Notes: a model not told the origin generated them from the letters alone. A DNA stretch of 64,000 bases from Stackebrandtia nassauensis DSM 44728 (GCF_000024545.1 NC_013947.1:2480001-2544000); one strand, 5' to 3'. Shown: positions 8,064-16,555, counted from the stretch's first letter. Numbers and translations are program-made.

Positions 8064-8555
8064 CTAACTGACCTGGGACAGCCAGTTCTGTCCACTGTCG
8101 TCCCCGGCGTGCCGGTACGGCTCGAGTTCGGCGTCCCACTCGGCACCCAGCAGCTTGTCCAGTCCGTGCCGCAGCGACTCGCCGTCCACGGCGGTGGCCA
8201 CCAGCGCCCGGATCCGGTCCTCGGCGATCATCAGATCGCCGTTGGCACTGGTCGCGGCCCGGTAGATGCCCCGACCGGGCACGAACATGATCCGCTCGCC
8301 GTCGGCTCCGGGACTGGGGTCCTCGGTCACCTCGAACCGCAGCATCTGCCACTGCTGCAGGGCCGAGGCCAGCTGCGCCCCGGTACCGGGTTCGGCGTTC
8401 CAGCTCAGGTCGGTTCGCCAGGTGGACGGGGAGGCGGGCTGGGCGATCCAGTCAAGCGTGATCCGCGAGTCCAGGACACGACTGATCGCCCACTCGACGT
8501 GTGGACACACTGCCGGTGGGCTTGAGTGCACATATACAACGCCTCGCGTTGGCAC
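8064..8555 (-). CDS. DUF3145 family protein
   Basis: A 163-residue protein of the actinobacterial DUF3145 family, recognised from TRGVVYVHSSP at the N-terminus, CPHVEWAISRVL, and LRFEVTEDPSPG in the middle. The start is GTG at 8555, preceded by a near-perfect AGGAGGT site. Members are widespread and conserved in actinomycetes and have no established function. The C-terminal half, rich in acidic and aromatic residues, matches the usual length. It is divergently arranged from the small unknown gene at 8946, across about 390 bp of regulatory-looking DNA. Confidence 0.85.
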   Translation of the reverse strand: MPTRGVVYVHSSPPAVCPHVEWAISRVLDSRITLDWIAQPASPSTWRTDLSWNAEPGTGAQLASALQQWQMLRFEVTEDPSPGADGERIMFVPGRGIYRAATSANGDLMIAEDRIRALVATAVDGESLRHGLDKLLGAEWDAELEPYRHAGDDSGQNWLSQVS

Positions 8556-8748
8556 GTCGAACCTCCTGGCATTTCACGTAATGCGCCTTCCCCCAACGCA
8601 TTCCATTCAAAAAACGACGGACGGCACAGCGTCGCGATCCAAGGATCCGTCTCGCAGCACCACCACATCTGGCCAGGTCTCGCACCGCGTTGCGCGATTG
8701 TCGAACCATAATGCCGTCTGATACGCCTGTGGCGCCAGAGTTTTGCGT

Positions 8749-8776
8749 GATTATTTTCGGAATATCGGCGATTATT
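8749..8776. promoter_or_regulatory. Two GATTATT direct repeats, 21 bp apart
   Basis: GATTATT occurs at 8749-8755 and 8770-8776 in an AT-richer part of the 8556-8945 intergenic region. A 21-bp period places both on the same face of the helix. The rest of that 390-bp gap holds a palindrome at 8844-8859 but no credible gene. Confidence 0.3.
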
Positions 8777-8843
8777 CGCGCCGCGGGGCCTTCACCAGTG
8801 CCCAACAACCGGGTCGTGACGCTGTCGGGTATCGTTGAGTTGG

Positions 8844-8859
8844 CCGGTGCGCGCACCGG
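8844..8859. promoter_or_regulatory. 16-bp perfect palindrome
   Basis: CCGGTGCGCGCACCGG is perfectly self-complementary. It lies about 87 bp upstream of the start of the small gene at 8946, just after a TTGAGT that could be a -35 box. It is a possible operator for that gene. Confidence 0.35.
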
Positions 8860-8945
8860 TCGTTATTTCTGTCCCGCCGAGGTGTGCTGATACTCCGCCG
8901 ACGGCGAACACATCGGAAGCAACACAGTGATGAGGAGTGTCCATC

Positions 8946-9284
8946 ATGGCAAGTAACACCTCCAAGACCGCACGGGCATCGGTTCGGGCCGGTCAGTCCG
9001 GTCAAGGTGGCGGGCTGAGCGTTCTGGGTGAGTACAAGTACCTGATCCCGCTCAACAAGGGCAAGCACGTCTACATCCGGAACCTGACCACCGGCAAGAC
9101 CGTGCACCTGTCCACCGACTCCGACGCCTTCACCGAGGAGATCAAGTCGCTGGCCGAGGCCGGCCACGGCGACAAGATCCGGGCTGAGCTCGACAACTTC
9201 ACCGAGCAGTACCCGTCCCAGGGCTGGGCCGACACCACCAAGCGACTGGTGGACGCCGGCGCCTTCGGCGAAGCCGCCGAGTAG
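8946..9284 (+). CDS. Small conserved-looking protein of unknown function
   Basis: A 112-residue protein. The first 20 residues are Ser/Gly/Thr-rich and probably flexible. The remainder looks folded: a beta segment (KYLIPLNKGKHVYIRNLTTG), a second strand with VHLSTDS, then two or three helices ending in WADTTKRLVDAGAFGE. No signal peptide, membrane segment or catalytic motif is visible, and I do not recognise the family. The ATG at 8946 has a GAGGA site 9 nt upstream. The gene stands alone, with a strong hairpin terminator right after it, so it is its own transcription unit. Confidence 0.75.
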   Translation: MASNTSKTARASVRAGQSGQGGGLSVLGEYKYLIPLNKGKHVYIRNLTTGKTVHLSTDSDAFTEEIKSLAEAGHGDKIRAELDNFTEQYPSQGWADTTKRLVDAGAFGEAAE

Positions 9285-9297
9285 TCACACGACGTCG

Positions 9298-9327
9298 AAC
9301 GGCCGGGCGGGGTATCGCCCGGCCGTT
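9298..9327. terminator. Bidirectional hairpin terminator
   Basis: Twelve-base perfect arms (AACGGCCGGGCG and its complement) flank a 6-nt loop, between the stops of the small protein gene (+) and the glycosyltransferase gene (-). Confidence 0.75.
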
Positions 9328-9337
9328 TCGCGTGCCC

Positions 9338-10594
9338 TCAGCCCGCGTCCAGCAGGTTGCCCTCGGGGATCACGACCCGCAGCTCCCGCGCCGCCAGCTC
9401 CGCCTCCACGGCGCGCTCGCCGATCTCGGACTGCGCGTAGGCGGCGATGACGGCCGTCGCGATCGGCCCCCAGCCGAACCGCTGGCTCACCATCGCCCGG
9501 CCGCCGTCCCGCAGTCGCCGGGCCAGCTCCGGTTCCGACAGCACCCGTGAGATCGCCTCGGCCAGTTCCTCGGGCCGCGCGGGGGTGTGGGTGAGACCGG
9601 TCTCACCGTCCACGATGAACTCGGCCAGGCCGCCGCTGCGTCCGGCCACCACCGGGGTCCCGGCCGCCGCCGCCTCCAGCGCCACCATGCCGAACGGCTC
9701 GTAGCGGCTGGGGATCGCGAAACAGTCCGCCCCGCCCAACAGTCGCGGCAGCGCCGCGCCCTCGACGAAACCGAGGAACTCCACAGTGTCCTCAAGGCCC
9801 CGCCGCACCGCCTGGTCCCGCAGTTCCTCCTCGTGCGGACCCTCACCGGCGATCAGCACCCGCAACCCGGGGTGCTTCTCCCGCAGGATCGCGGCCGCGT
9901 CGATGAGATCCTGGACGCCCTTCTCGTGCACCAGCCGCCCGGCGCTGACCACCACCGGCCCCGCCTCCCGGTCCGGGACGGTGTCCTCGACGGCGAACAC
10001 CCGGGCGTCGACGCCGTTGGGCACCACGAGCGTCTTGTCCTCGGGCAGCTCGAACAGCCGGTTGACCTCCCAGCGCATGTGCTTGGAGCACACCAGCACC
10101 CGGCGGGACTCGTAGGTCAGCCACCATTCGATCGAGTGGATGGCGCGGGAGGTGTCGTCGGGCAACCAGCCGTGGTGACGCCCGGCCTCGGTGGAGTGGA
10201 TCGTCGCCACCAGCGGCAGGTCGAGATGGTGCTTGAGGGTCACCGCCGCGTGGGTGACCAGCCAGTCGTGCGCGTGGATGACGTCGAAGTCCTGGGTACG
10301 GCAGGCCCGCAGCGCCGTACGCGTCAGCGAGTGGTTGAACGCCATCGTCCACTCGAGCAGCGTCTCGCCGGTGAACGGGAACAGCGGCGGGTCCTGCGGG
10401 GCGCGCACGACGCGCACCCCGTCGACGGTCTCGTCGAAGGCCGCCGCTGAACCGTCGGGGTGGTCACCGTGGCGGGTGGCCACGGTGACGTCGTGCCCCT
10501 CGGCGGCCAGCGCCGTGGCCAGGGCGTGAACACTGCGGCCGAGGCCACCGACGAGGACGGGCGGGTATTCCCAGCTCAGCATCAAAATACGCAC
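9338..10594 (-). CDS. GT4 glycosyltransferase (Rv3032-like)
   Basis: A 418-residue GT-B glycosyltransferase. The N-terminal acceptor domain begins RILMLSWEYPPVLVGGLGR, the C-terminal donor domain has the retaining GT4 signature SRYEPFGMVALEAAAAGTPV with its E-x7-E pair, and VHEKGVQDLIDAA precedes it. The N-terminus, HAHDWLVTH and STEAGRHHGW closely follow mycobacterial Rv3032, an alpha-1,4-glucosyltransferase for methylglucose lipopolysaccharide and glycogen, so glucan elongation is the best guess. The GTG at 10594 gives the family N-terminus; the frame upstream to 10879 is antisense-like. It lies 14 bp downstream of an LPXTG-protein gene and is probably cotranscribed with it. Confidence 0.85.
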   Translation of the reverse strand: MRILMLSWEYPPVLVGGLGRSVHALATALAAEGHDVTVATRHGDHPDGSAAAFDETVDGVRVVRAPQDPPLFPFTGETLLEWTMAFNHSLTRTALRACRTQDFDVIHAHDWLVTHAAVTLKHHLDLPLVATIHSTEAGRHHGWLPDDTSRAIHSIEWWLTYESRRVLVCSKHMRWEVNRLFELPEDKTLVVPNGVDARVFAVEDTVPDREAGPVVVSAGRLVHEKGVQDLIDAAAILREKHPGLRVLIAGEGPHEEELRDQAVRRGLEDTVEFLGFVEGAALPRLLGGADCFAIPSRYEPFGMVALEAAAAGTPVVAGRSGGLAEFIVDGETGLTHTPARPEELAEAISRVLSEPELARRLRDGGRAMVSQRFGWGPIATAVIAAYAQSEIGERAVEAELAARELRVVIPEGNLLDAG

Positions 10595-10608
10595 CCGCCG
10601 ATTGTGCC

Positions 10609-11670
10609 CTACTCGCTCGTAACCCCTCCGGTGGTCTTGCGGCGGCGGGTGACCAGCAGCGCGACGACACCTAGCACCACCGCCGCGACCCCCACCGCGA
10701 TCGGCGTGGTCAGGCTGGACCCGGTCACCGGCAGCGAGCCGTTCCCGTTGCCCTTGACCAGCTTGGTCTTCGCGTCGGCGTGCGCCCAGGTGTCCTCGTG
10801 GTCGCCGTGCGGGATGACGATGTCGATGTTGACCTTGCCGGGCTTGGCGTTCTGCCACGCGTCGGCGTCCCTGGCCCACAGCGTGAACGCGTAATCCCGC
10901 TTGTCCTTGGCGCCCAAGCCTTCCATCGGGCAGGTCAGCACCGTGCGGCCCTTGCTGTACTCGCAGCCGTCCAGTTCGGTGGCGGGCACGATGCCGGTCT
11001 TCCTGTCGACGGCGACGACCAGGTTCGCGTGCACCAGCGTGCCCATGTCGTAGTCGTTGTTGACGACGGTGAACGACAGTTCCTCGCCCTTGCCGTCGCC
11101 CCCGATCACCTGGTCGGAGCTCACCTGCTTGGGAGCCTTGAGGTCGGTGATGCGGCCCTCGTCGTCCAGCGGCAGGCTGGCGTCCAGTGTGACCATCTTC
11201 TCGGCGTAGGTCGGGTTGTCCTCGGCGTCGGGCTGGCGCAGCTGCGCGGTCGCGTAACTGAGGCCGTGGTTGACGCGGTCGGCGCCCTCACGCAGTTTCA
11301 TCGTGAAGTCGATGGTGGTCTCGGAGTTGGCCGCCAGGTTCGGGAACACGCACGTGAAGTCCATCCCGGCGTCGGTGTCGGTCTTCTCGCAGGCGGTGTC
11401 ATCGGTGCTCAACACGAGCGCGCTGAGGTCGTCCTCCTCCTCGAAGAGGCTCAGGCGCAACGTCGGGTTCTTGAGGTCGTTGTCGGTGTTGTTGACGATC
11501 GAGACCGGCCAGTCGACCGAATCCGAGCCGGGGTACTCGTCGAAGCCCTTCATCCAGATCTCGAAGCCGTCGTCGGCGGCGGCGGGAGTGGCCGCCACCG
11601 CCAGCACCGACATTGTCGCCAGCCCGGTGGCGGCGAGCATCGCGGAAAAACGAAGCAGTAGGGAACGCAT
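10609..11670 (-). CDS. LPXTG-anchored surface protein A
   Basis: A 353-residue exported protein. It has a signal peptide (residues 1 to about 32, ending PAAADD), an acidic extracellular region, and a C-terminal sorting signal: LPVTG at 313-317, a hydrophobic segment of about 20 residues, then RRRK. A sortase should cleave at LPVTG and link it to the cell wall. The ectodomain has two similar beta-type halves with Cys pairs (DTACEKT..FTCVF and DGCEYSK..LTCPM). It is a paralogue of the next gene, sharing GADRVNHG, TLDASLPLD and AFTLWA. The start has an AAGGA site. No sortase gene is in the window; the function is unknown. Confidence 0.85.
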   Translation of the reverse strand: MRSLLLRFSAMLAATGLATMSVLAVAATPAAADDGFEIWMKGFDEYPGSDSVDWPVSIVNNTDNDLKNPTLRLSLFEEEDDLSALVLSTDDTACEKTDTDAGMDFTCVFPNLAANSETTIDFTMKLREGADRVNHGLSYATAQLRQPDAEDNPTYAEKMVTLDASLPLDDEGRITDLKAPKQVSSDQVIGGDGKGEELSFTVVNNDYDMGTLVHANLVVAVDRKTGIVPATELDGCEYSKGRTVLTCPMEGLGAKDKRDYAFTLWARDADAWQNAKPGKVNIDIVIPHGDHEDTWAHADAKTKLVKGNGNGSLPVTGSSLTTPIAVGVAAVVLGVVALLVTRRRKTTGGVTSE

Positions 11671-11691
11671 AAACCTGTCCTTGTTTTCGGG

Positions 11692-12777
11692 TCAATGTGG
11701 AAACGAAGCCGCCGCGTCCCCGGCTGCGAGTTTTAAGTTTTCGTTACCTGTTCGCAATCGACGGCGCACCACCAACAGCACCGCCACGCCCAGCAGTATC
11801 GCCGCGGCACCGACCGCGATCGTCGTGCTCAGGCTGGATCCGGTCACCGGCAACACGTCGTCGCCGCCAGGTTTGACCAGCTTGATCGGCGCTTCGGCGT
11901 GCCCCCAGGCGTCGTTGTGCTGATTGTGGATATAGCTGACGTCGATCGTGACCTTGCCCGGCTTGGCGTGTTTCCAAGCGTTCTTGTCCTTGGCCCACAA
12001 CGTGAACGCGTACTGCCGTGACTCGCCCGGCCCCAGTTCCCCTATGTAGCAACCCAGTTGGGTGCCACTGGCGTCATAGGTGCAGTCGGCTATCTCGGTG
12101 CCCGGGACGATCCCGGTCTTCTCGTCGGTCTTGACGAACAGACTGGCGTCGCTCAGCTTCTTGTCGGTGTTGTTGTGCACCGTGAACGACAGCTCGGCGC
12201 CGTCGGCGTCGTCGTCCCCGAACACCTGATGCGACCACACCTGTTTCGGCGCGTTGACATCGGTGATCCGGTCCTTGTCCAGCGGCAGGCTCGCGTCCAG
12301 GGTGGCGGTGTCGCGGGACATCTCCTTGCCGTCGACGCGCATGACGGCCTCGGCGGTGGTGACGCCGTGGTTGACCCGGTCGGCGCCGTCGCGCAGCGCC
12401 AGCTCGAAGTCGAAGTTCTGCTCGTCCTTCAGCTCCGGGATGACGCACACGAACGAACGCCCCTCGTCGGGTTCTTCGCAGTCGATGGCGTCCTGGGTGC
12501 TCTCGATCGCCTTGACCGCGGCGAGTTCGCCGTCGGCCTCGTGGAAGTCGATACTGAGCTCCACATTGGTGTAGGGCTTGCCGCTCTCGTTGACGGCCAT
12601 GACGATCCAGCCGAGATTCTGGCCCGGCGGCAGGTCGGGGTACTCGTCGAACGAGTCCATGTGGGTGCGAAGGCCACCGGCGGCGTGGGCGGGTGCCGCG
12701 GTCACCGGGCCGACGGTCAGCGCGGCGAGCGCGGTGACGGCCGCCGCGGCGATGACGCGATGTGATGCGGAACGCAT
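11692..12777 (-). CDS. LPXTG-anchored surface protein B
   Basis: A 361-residue paralogue of the neighbouring surface protein, 21 bp upstream of it in the same direction. It has a signal peptide (cleavage near AHAAGG, about residue 33), conserved Cys pairs (DAIDCEE..FVCVI and IADCTYD..LGCYI), the shared GADRVNHG and TLDASLPLD motifs, and LPVTG at 309-313 followed by a hydrophobic helix and RRR. The tail after the helix is about 22 residues, longer than the few residues usual for sorting signals. The ATG at 12777 follows a GAGGA site. The two genes and the glycosyltransferase probably form one operon; the ligand or function is unknown. Confidence 0.85.
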   Translation of the reverse strand: MRSASHRVIAAAAVTALAALTVGPVTAAPAHAAGGLRTHMDSFDEYPDLPPGQNLGWIVMAVNESGKPYTNVELSIDFHEADGELAAVKAIESTQDAIDCEEPDEGRSFVCVIPELKDEQNFDFELALRDGADRVNHGVTTAEAVMRVDGKEMSRDTATLDASLPLDKDRITDVNAPKQVWSHQVFGDDDADGAELSFTVHNNTDKKLSDASLFVKTDEKTGIVPGTEIADCTYDASGTQLGCYIGELGPGESRQYAFTLWAKDKNAWKHAKPGKVTIDVSYIHNQHNDAWGHAEAPIKLVKPGGDDVLPVTGSSLSTTIAVGAAAILLGVAVLLVVRRRLRTGNENLKLAAGDAAASFPH

Positions 12778-12908
12778 GGGACTGTCCTCGATCTGTGAGA
12801 CGGCGGCGCTGCCGACGCGAAGTCCGTTCGCGGCGTCCCGTCACAGTCGGAACGAATCAGACAGCACCCCGGCTGCGCTCCACGGCAGTTTGTTACCCAA
12901 TCGCAACC

Positions 12909-13196
12909 TTATTTGCCGTCCTCGTCCTCACGCAGGCGTCGTTCCAGGTCACGCAGGAATTCGGGGTCGTCGTCCGGGGCCAGTTTCGGGCGCGGACGGG
13001 GCCGCCGCTCGGCGGAGCGGGGCCGACCGGAGGTGAACCAGGCGATGGGTCCGACGATCGGCAGCAGCAGGATGATCGCCGCCCACAGGCGACGGGTGAG
13101 ACGACGCGGCTCGTTCTCACCACCGAGACAGTCGGCGATGGCGGCGATCACCAGCGCCAGCGCGACAAGGACGAACAACCCGACTATGCGGCCCAT
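12909..13196 (-). CDS. Two-helix membrane protein, PLD-nuclease N-terminal type
   Basis: A 95-residue protein with two hydrophobic helices (about 4-24 and 38-55) joined by an acidic and basic loop. The second ends in the PIVGPIAWFTSGRPR pattern typical of the phospholipase D nuclease N-terminal domain (PLDc_N) found as stand-alone membrane proteins in actinomycetes. The remaining 40 residues are highly charged (PRPRPK, then a Glu/Arg-rich helix) and probably cytoplasmic. It starts 7 bp after the dTMP-kinase-like gene and is likely cotranscribed. Its role is unknown. Confidence 0.75.
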   Translation of the reverse strand: MGRIVGLFVLVALALVIAAIADCLGGENEPRRLTRRLWAAIILLLPIVGPIAWFTSGRPRSAERRPRPRPKLAPDDDPEFLRDLERRLREDEDGK

Positions 13197-13203
13197 GGGT
13201 CAA

Positions 13204-13818
13204 TTATGTACGGCCATCCAGCAAACGCGGCAGGGCCGTCCGGACTTCGTCACGGATGGTCTCGGCGATCTCCTCGGGGTCCCGGTTGGCGTCCACAATG
13301 GCGAAGCTGGCGAACTCGGGTAGCGACCGGTAGGCGCTGTCCATCGCGGCCAGTGAGTCGACCGGTTCCTCGTCGATGCCGCGGGTCTTGACCCGCAGGT
13401 GGGCGGTCTCGGGCGCCACGTCCAGGTAGAGGGTGAGGTCGGGGGGCGGCACCCGGCCGAGCAGCCGCCGCGCCCACGGTTCCAGTCGCGGGTACACGAC
13501 CCGGGTGCGGGCGTACTGGCACACGGCGTAGCGGTCGGCGATGAGGATGCCGCCGCCGTTGCCGACGGTCAGATTCCAGTAGCGCAGCAGGGTCTCGGCG
13601 CGTATCGCCATTCCCGGGCCCAGCAGGGCGACCGAGTCGGGACGGCCCAGCCTGCGGGCGGTGTTGCCCAGCACCCGACGGCCGCTGGCCACCATGCGAT
13701 AACGCACCGGATGTCCGAGTTGAGTTAGCCACCGCTTCAGCCACCTGGCCTGGGTGGTTTTCCCGGCGCCGTCGATGCCGACAAGTGCGATGGTCGCCTG
13801 TCTGGTCTCACGCGCCAC
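13204..13818 (-). CDS. Thymidylate kinase-like P-loop kinase
   Basis: A 204-residue nucleoside-monophosphate kinase fold protein. The P-loop is near the N-terminus (LVGIDGAGKTTQA, about residues 13-25), the DRY motif of dTMP kinases follows (ILIADRYAV), and LTLYLDVAPETAHLRVKTRG covers the strand before the lid region. True Tmk phosphorylates dTMP to dTDP, but the central segment (RMVASGRRVLGNTARRL) differs from standard Tmk, so this may be a paralogue with another phosphoryl acceptor. The start is GTG at 13818 with a TACCCT -10 box 7 nt upstream. Confidence 0.8.
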   Translation of the reverse strand: MARETRQATIALVGIDGAGKTTQARWLKRWLTQLGHPVRYRMVASGRRVLGNTARRLGRPDSVALLGPGMAIRAETLLRYWNLTVGNGGGILIADRYAVCQYARTRVVYPRLEPWARRLLGRVPPPDLTLYLDVAPETAHLRVKTRGIDEEPVDSLAAMDSAYRSLPEFASFAIVDANRDPEEIAETIRDEVRTALPRLLDGRT

Positions 13819-13825
13819 AGGTTCA

Positions 13826-13831
13826 AGGGTA
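13826..13831 (-). promoter_or_regulatory. -10 box for leaderless kinase mRNA
   Basis: On the minus strand TACCCT lies 7 nt before the GTG at 13818. The same TACCCT box precedes mnmA and the small GNAT gene at 38532. Confidence 0.45.
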
Positions 13832-13894
13832 CGGGTATCCCGGGCCGGTAGCCGACTTCGGCCGCTGTGGGGCTTGCTACCCCGCGGTGGCCGT

Positions 13895-13926
13895 AGTTAC
13901 TCGCGGGTAACTTCGTGGGGTACTAT
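13895..13926 (+). promoter_or_regulatory. etfB promoter with GTTAC-type operator
   Basis: AGTTAC and GTAACT flank six bases (13895-13912), and a TACTAT -10 box follows at 13921-13926. The palindrome therefore sits where RNA polymerase binds. Its core differs at only two of 17 positions from the palindrome over the fadA promoter at 43339, which suggests one repressor of the TetR kind acting on both. Confidence 0.55.
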
Positions 13927-14025
13927 TCGCCACGCTGGTTGAGACCCGGCGCTCACACTGCACCGGATAAGGGCGAAGATAGGGCGCTGAACATTCCTTA
14001 AGGCCGCAGGAGGTAAGTCAAGACG

Positions 14026-14805
14026 ATGAAGATCGTTGTCCTCGTCAAGCAGGTGCCGGACTCCAGTCTGGAGCGCCACCTGAGTTCCGACGATTTCACC
14101 GTCGACCGTGCGTCGGCGTCCAATGTCATTAGCGAGATCGACGAAAACGCCATCGAGGCTGCCCTGGTGCTGGCCGAGGAGACCGGTGGCGAGGTCACCG
14201 TGCTGACCGTCGGCCCCGACCACGCCACCGAATCGGTGCGCAAGGCGCTGTCCATGGGTCCCGACAAGGCCGTGCACGTCGTCGACGACGCCATCCACGG
14301 TTCCTGCGCGGTCACCACCTCCAAGATCCTGGCGGGGGCGCTGGGCAAGCAGGAGTACGACATCGTCCTGTGTGGTGCCGAGTCCACCGACGGCGGTACC
14401 CAGGTCATGGCGCAGATGCTGAGTCAGCGGCTGGGAATCGCGGCCCTCACCGGAGCCCGCAAGCTGACCGTCGACGGCGGCAAGATCACCGTCGAGCGTC
14501 AGACCGAGGACGGCTACCAGGTCGTCAGCGCCGCGGCTCCGGCCATCGTCTCGGTGTGGGACAGCATGAACACGCCGCGCTACCCGTCGCTGAAGGGCAT
14601 CATGGCCGCCAAGCGCAAGCCGGTCGAGACGCTGTCGCTGTCTGACCTGGACATCGACCCGGCCACCGTCGGCGCGGGCGCGGCCACCAGCACCGTGGTG
14701 TCGGCCGAGCCCCGGCCGCCGCGCGGCGCGGGCCAGAAGATCACCGACGAGGGCTCCGGCGGCTCGTCGCTGGCCGAGTTCCTGGCCTCCGAGAAGTTCG
14801 TGTAG
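14026..14805 (+). CDS. etfB: Electron transfer flavoprotein beta subunit
   Basis: A 259-residue EtfB. The protein begins MKIVVLVKQVPDSS, with GPDHATESVRKALSMG and the AMP-binding region LCGAESTDGGTQVMAQML. With EtfA it carries electrons from acyl-CoA dehydrogenases and other flavin dehydrogenases to the respiratory chain. An AGGAGGT site lies 11 nt before the ATG. It is the first gene of an etfBA operon, 18 bp before etfA, and its promoter carries the palindrome shared with fadAB. The length is normal. In M. tuberculosis the etf genes also neighbour Rv3032, whose homologue lies 3.4 kb upstream here. Confidence 0.96.
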   Translation: MKIVVLVKQVPDSSLERHLSSDDFTVDRASASNVISEIDENAIEAALVLAEETGGEVTVLTVGPDHATESVRKALSMGPDKAVHVVDDAIHGSCAVTTSKILAGALGKQEYDIVLCGAESTDGGTQVMAQMLSQRLGIAALTGARKLTVDGGKITVERQTEDGYQVVSAAAPAIVSVWDSMNTPRYPSLKGIMAAKRKPVETLSLSDLDIDPATVGAGAATSTVVSAEPRPPRGAGQKITDEGSGGSSLAEFLASEKFV

Positions 14806-14823
14806 CGAAGGAGAAGACCTGAC

Positions 14824-15771
14824 ATGGCTGAAGTATTCGTCGTCGCTACCGGAGCGAACAAACTCACCTACGAGATGCTGACCCTGGCCCGCGGGCTGGG
14901 CGAGGTGTCCGCGGTGGTGCTGGGCGCACCCGGCACCGCGGCGTCCATCGCCGACAATCTCGCCGAGTACGGCGCGGCCAAGATCTACGCCGCCGAGGAC
15001 GAGGCACTGGACAAGTACCTGGTGGCCCCCAAGGCCGACGCGCTGGCGGCGCTCGTCACCGCCAAGTCCCCGGCCGCGGTGCTGGTCCCCAGCACCCAGG
15101 AGGGCAAGGAGATCGCCGGACGGGTCGCCGTGGCGCTCGACAACGGCGTCCTGACCGACGTGACGGGCCTGGAGGCAGACGGCACCGCCACCCAGGAGAT
15201 CTTCGCCGGTGCCACCGTCGTGAAGTCCAAGGTGGCCAAGGGCATTCCACTGGTGACGGTCAAGCCGAACTCGGTGACCCCGGAACCGGCCCCGGCCACC
15301 GCCACCATCGAGGCCGTCGAGGTGTCGGTCGCCGACTCCTCGAAGCTGGTCACGGTGGAGGAGACCGTCGTGGAGCCCAAGGGTGACCGGCCCGACCTCA
15401 CCGAGGCCAACATCGTGGTCTCCGGTGGCCGTGGTGTCGGCTCGGCCGAGCAGTTCAGCGTCATCGAGGAGTTCGCCGACCTGCTGGGCGCGGCGGTGGG
15501 TGCTTCGCGCGCCGCCACCGACTCCGGTTTCTACCCGCACAAGTTCCAGGTCGGACAGACCGGGACCACCGTCTCACCGCAGCTGTACGTGGCGGCGGGC
15601 ATCTCCGGCGCCATCCAGCACCGGGCGGGCATGCAGACCTCCAAGACGATCGTCGCCGTCAACAAGGACGAGGGCGCCCCGATCTTCGAGATCGCCGACT
15701 ACGGCGTCGTGGGGGACCTGTTCACCGTGCTTCCGCAAGCGGGCGAAGAGATCCGCAAACGTCGCGGTTAG
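14824..15771 (+). CDS. etfA: Electron transfer flavoprotein alpha subunit
   Basis: A 315-residue EtfA. The N-terminal domain begins [13 protein letters not shown]. The C-terminal FAD domain has [12 protein letters not shown], the signature [33 protein letters not shown], and [17 protein letters not shown]. It binds the FAD that cycles between dehydrogenases and ETF:quinone oxidoreductase. The ATG follows a GAAGGAGA site. The gene is the distal member of etfBA and is followed by a strong hairpin at 15789-15822. Confidence 0.97.
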   Translation: MAEVFVVATGANKLTYEMLTLARGLGEVSAVVLGAPGTAASIADNLAEYGAAKIYAAEDEALDKYLVAPKADALAALVTAKSPAAVLVPSTQEGKEIAGRVAVALDNGVLTDVTGLEADGTATQEIFAGATVVKSKVAKGIPLVTVKPNSVTPEPAPATATIEAVEVSVADSSKLVTVEETVVEPKGDRPDLTEANIVVSGGRGVGSAEQFSVIEEFADLLGAAVGASRAATDSGFYPHKFQVGQTGTTVSPQLYVAAGISGAIQHRAGMQTSKTIVAVNKDEGAPIFEIADYGVVGDLFTVLPQAGEEIRKRRG

Positions 15772-15788
15772 CAGTCGATACGACCCGA

Positions 15789-15822
15789 TGGCGCCGATGG
15801 GATCCTCGTCCCGTCGGCGCCA
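15789..15822 (+). terminator. Hairpin terminator after etfA
   Basis: TGGCGCCGA pairs with TCGGCGCCA (9 bp), with further GGG/CCC pairing inside past one mismatch. It lies 17 bp downstream of the etfA stop, without a T-tract. Confidence 0.65.
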
Positions 15823-15912
15823 CGGTCATTGTGGGGTTCCCGCAGGATGCGGTACGTTAAGGACGCCCCCGTTTTATCGGGTTCCTGCAACAGAATTTGG
15901 AGGGATCACTTA

Positions 15913-16515
15913 ATGTCCTCGCATGCCGCGACCGTCGCACCGCGCATGGTGCTCGCCGACCTCATCCCCACGACGAAGGTCAACGCCTGGGCGCGCGACC
16001 TCGTCCTCGTCGCGTCGGGCGCGGCGCTGACGGGGGCCTCCGCCCAGATCGCCTTCACCATCCCCGCGATCACCCCGGTCCCGTTCGTCCTGACCACCCT
16101 GACCGTGCTGCTGGTCGGCGCCGCTCTCGGCCCGGTACGCGCGGCCGCCGCCATGGGCCTGTACCTGGCCGCCGGTGTCGCGGGCCTGCCGTGGTTCGCC
16201 GAGGGCACCTCGGGCCTGGGCGCCAGCTTCGGCTACATCATCGGCTACCTGGCCGCGGGCGCCCTGGTCGGCGCGCTGGCCAAGCGCGGCGGTGACCGCA
16301 CCCTGGTGCGCACCGCGGGCCTGATGGTCCTGGGCAACCTCGCCATCTACGCCTTCGGCGTCCCGTACCTGATCCTGGCCACCGGCATGAGCGTCTCCGA
16401 CGGCCTGCTGAAGGGCGCGGTGCCCTTCCTCGTCGGCGACCTGATCAAGCTCGTCGCCGCCGCCGCCCTGCTGCCCGCGACCTGGGCACTGGTGGCGAAG
16501 TTCCGCCGCTCCTAG
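15913..16515 (+). CDS. bioY: BioY-type biotin transporter substrate-binding component
   Basis: A 200-residue membrane protein of the BioY family, the biotin-binding S component of ECF transporters. It has about six hydrophobic helices, the family stretch AQIAFTIPAITPVPFVLTTL near the N-terminus, and the following glycine-rich AGLPWFAEGTSGLG and FGYIIGYLAAG. The ATG at 15913 has a GGAGGGA site; upstream codons to 15829 belong to the leader. No ATPase (BioM) or T component lies next to it, so it either acts alone or shares a general ECF module elsewhere. I saw no biotin-regulator box that I can name. Confidence 0.93.
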   Translation: MSSHAATVAPRMVLADLIPTTKVNAWARDLVLVASGAALTGASAQIAFTIPAITPVPFVLTTLTVLLVGAALGPVRAAAAMGLYLAAGVAGLPWFAEGTSGLGASFGYIIGYLAAGALVGALAKRGGDRTLVRTAGLMVLGNLAIYAFGVPYLILATGMSVSDGLLKGAVPFLVGDLIKLVAAAALLPATWALVAKFRRS

Positions 16516-16523
16516 AACCACCG

Positions 16524-16555
16524 ACGGCGGCCCGCAAGTCATTGCGGGCCGCCGT
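16524..16555. terminator. Bidirectional hairpin terminator
   Basis: Perfect 14-bp arms (left arm ACGGCGGCCCGCAA) with a GTCA loop lie between the stops of bioY (+) and the M23 peptidase (-). Confidence 0.8.
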
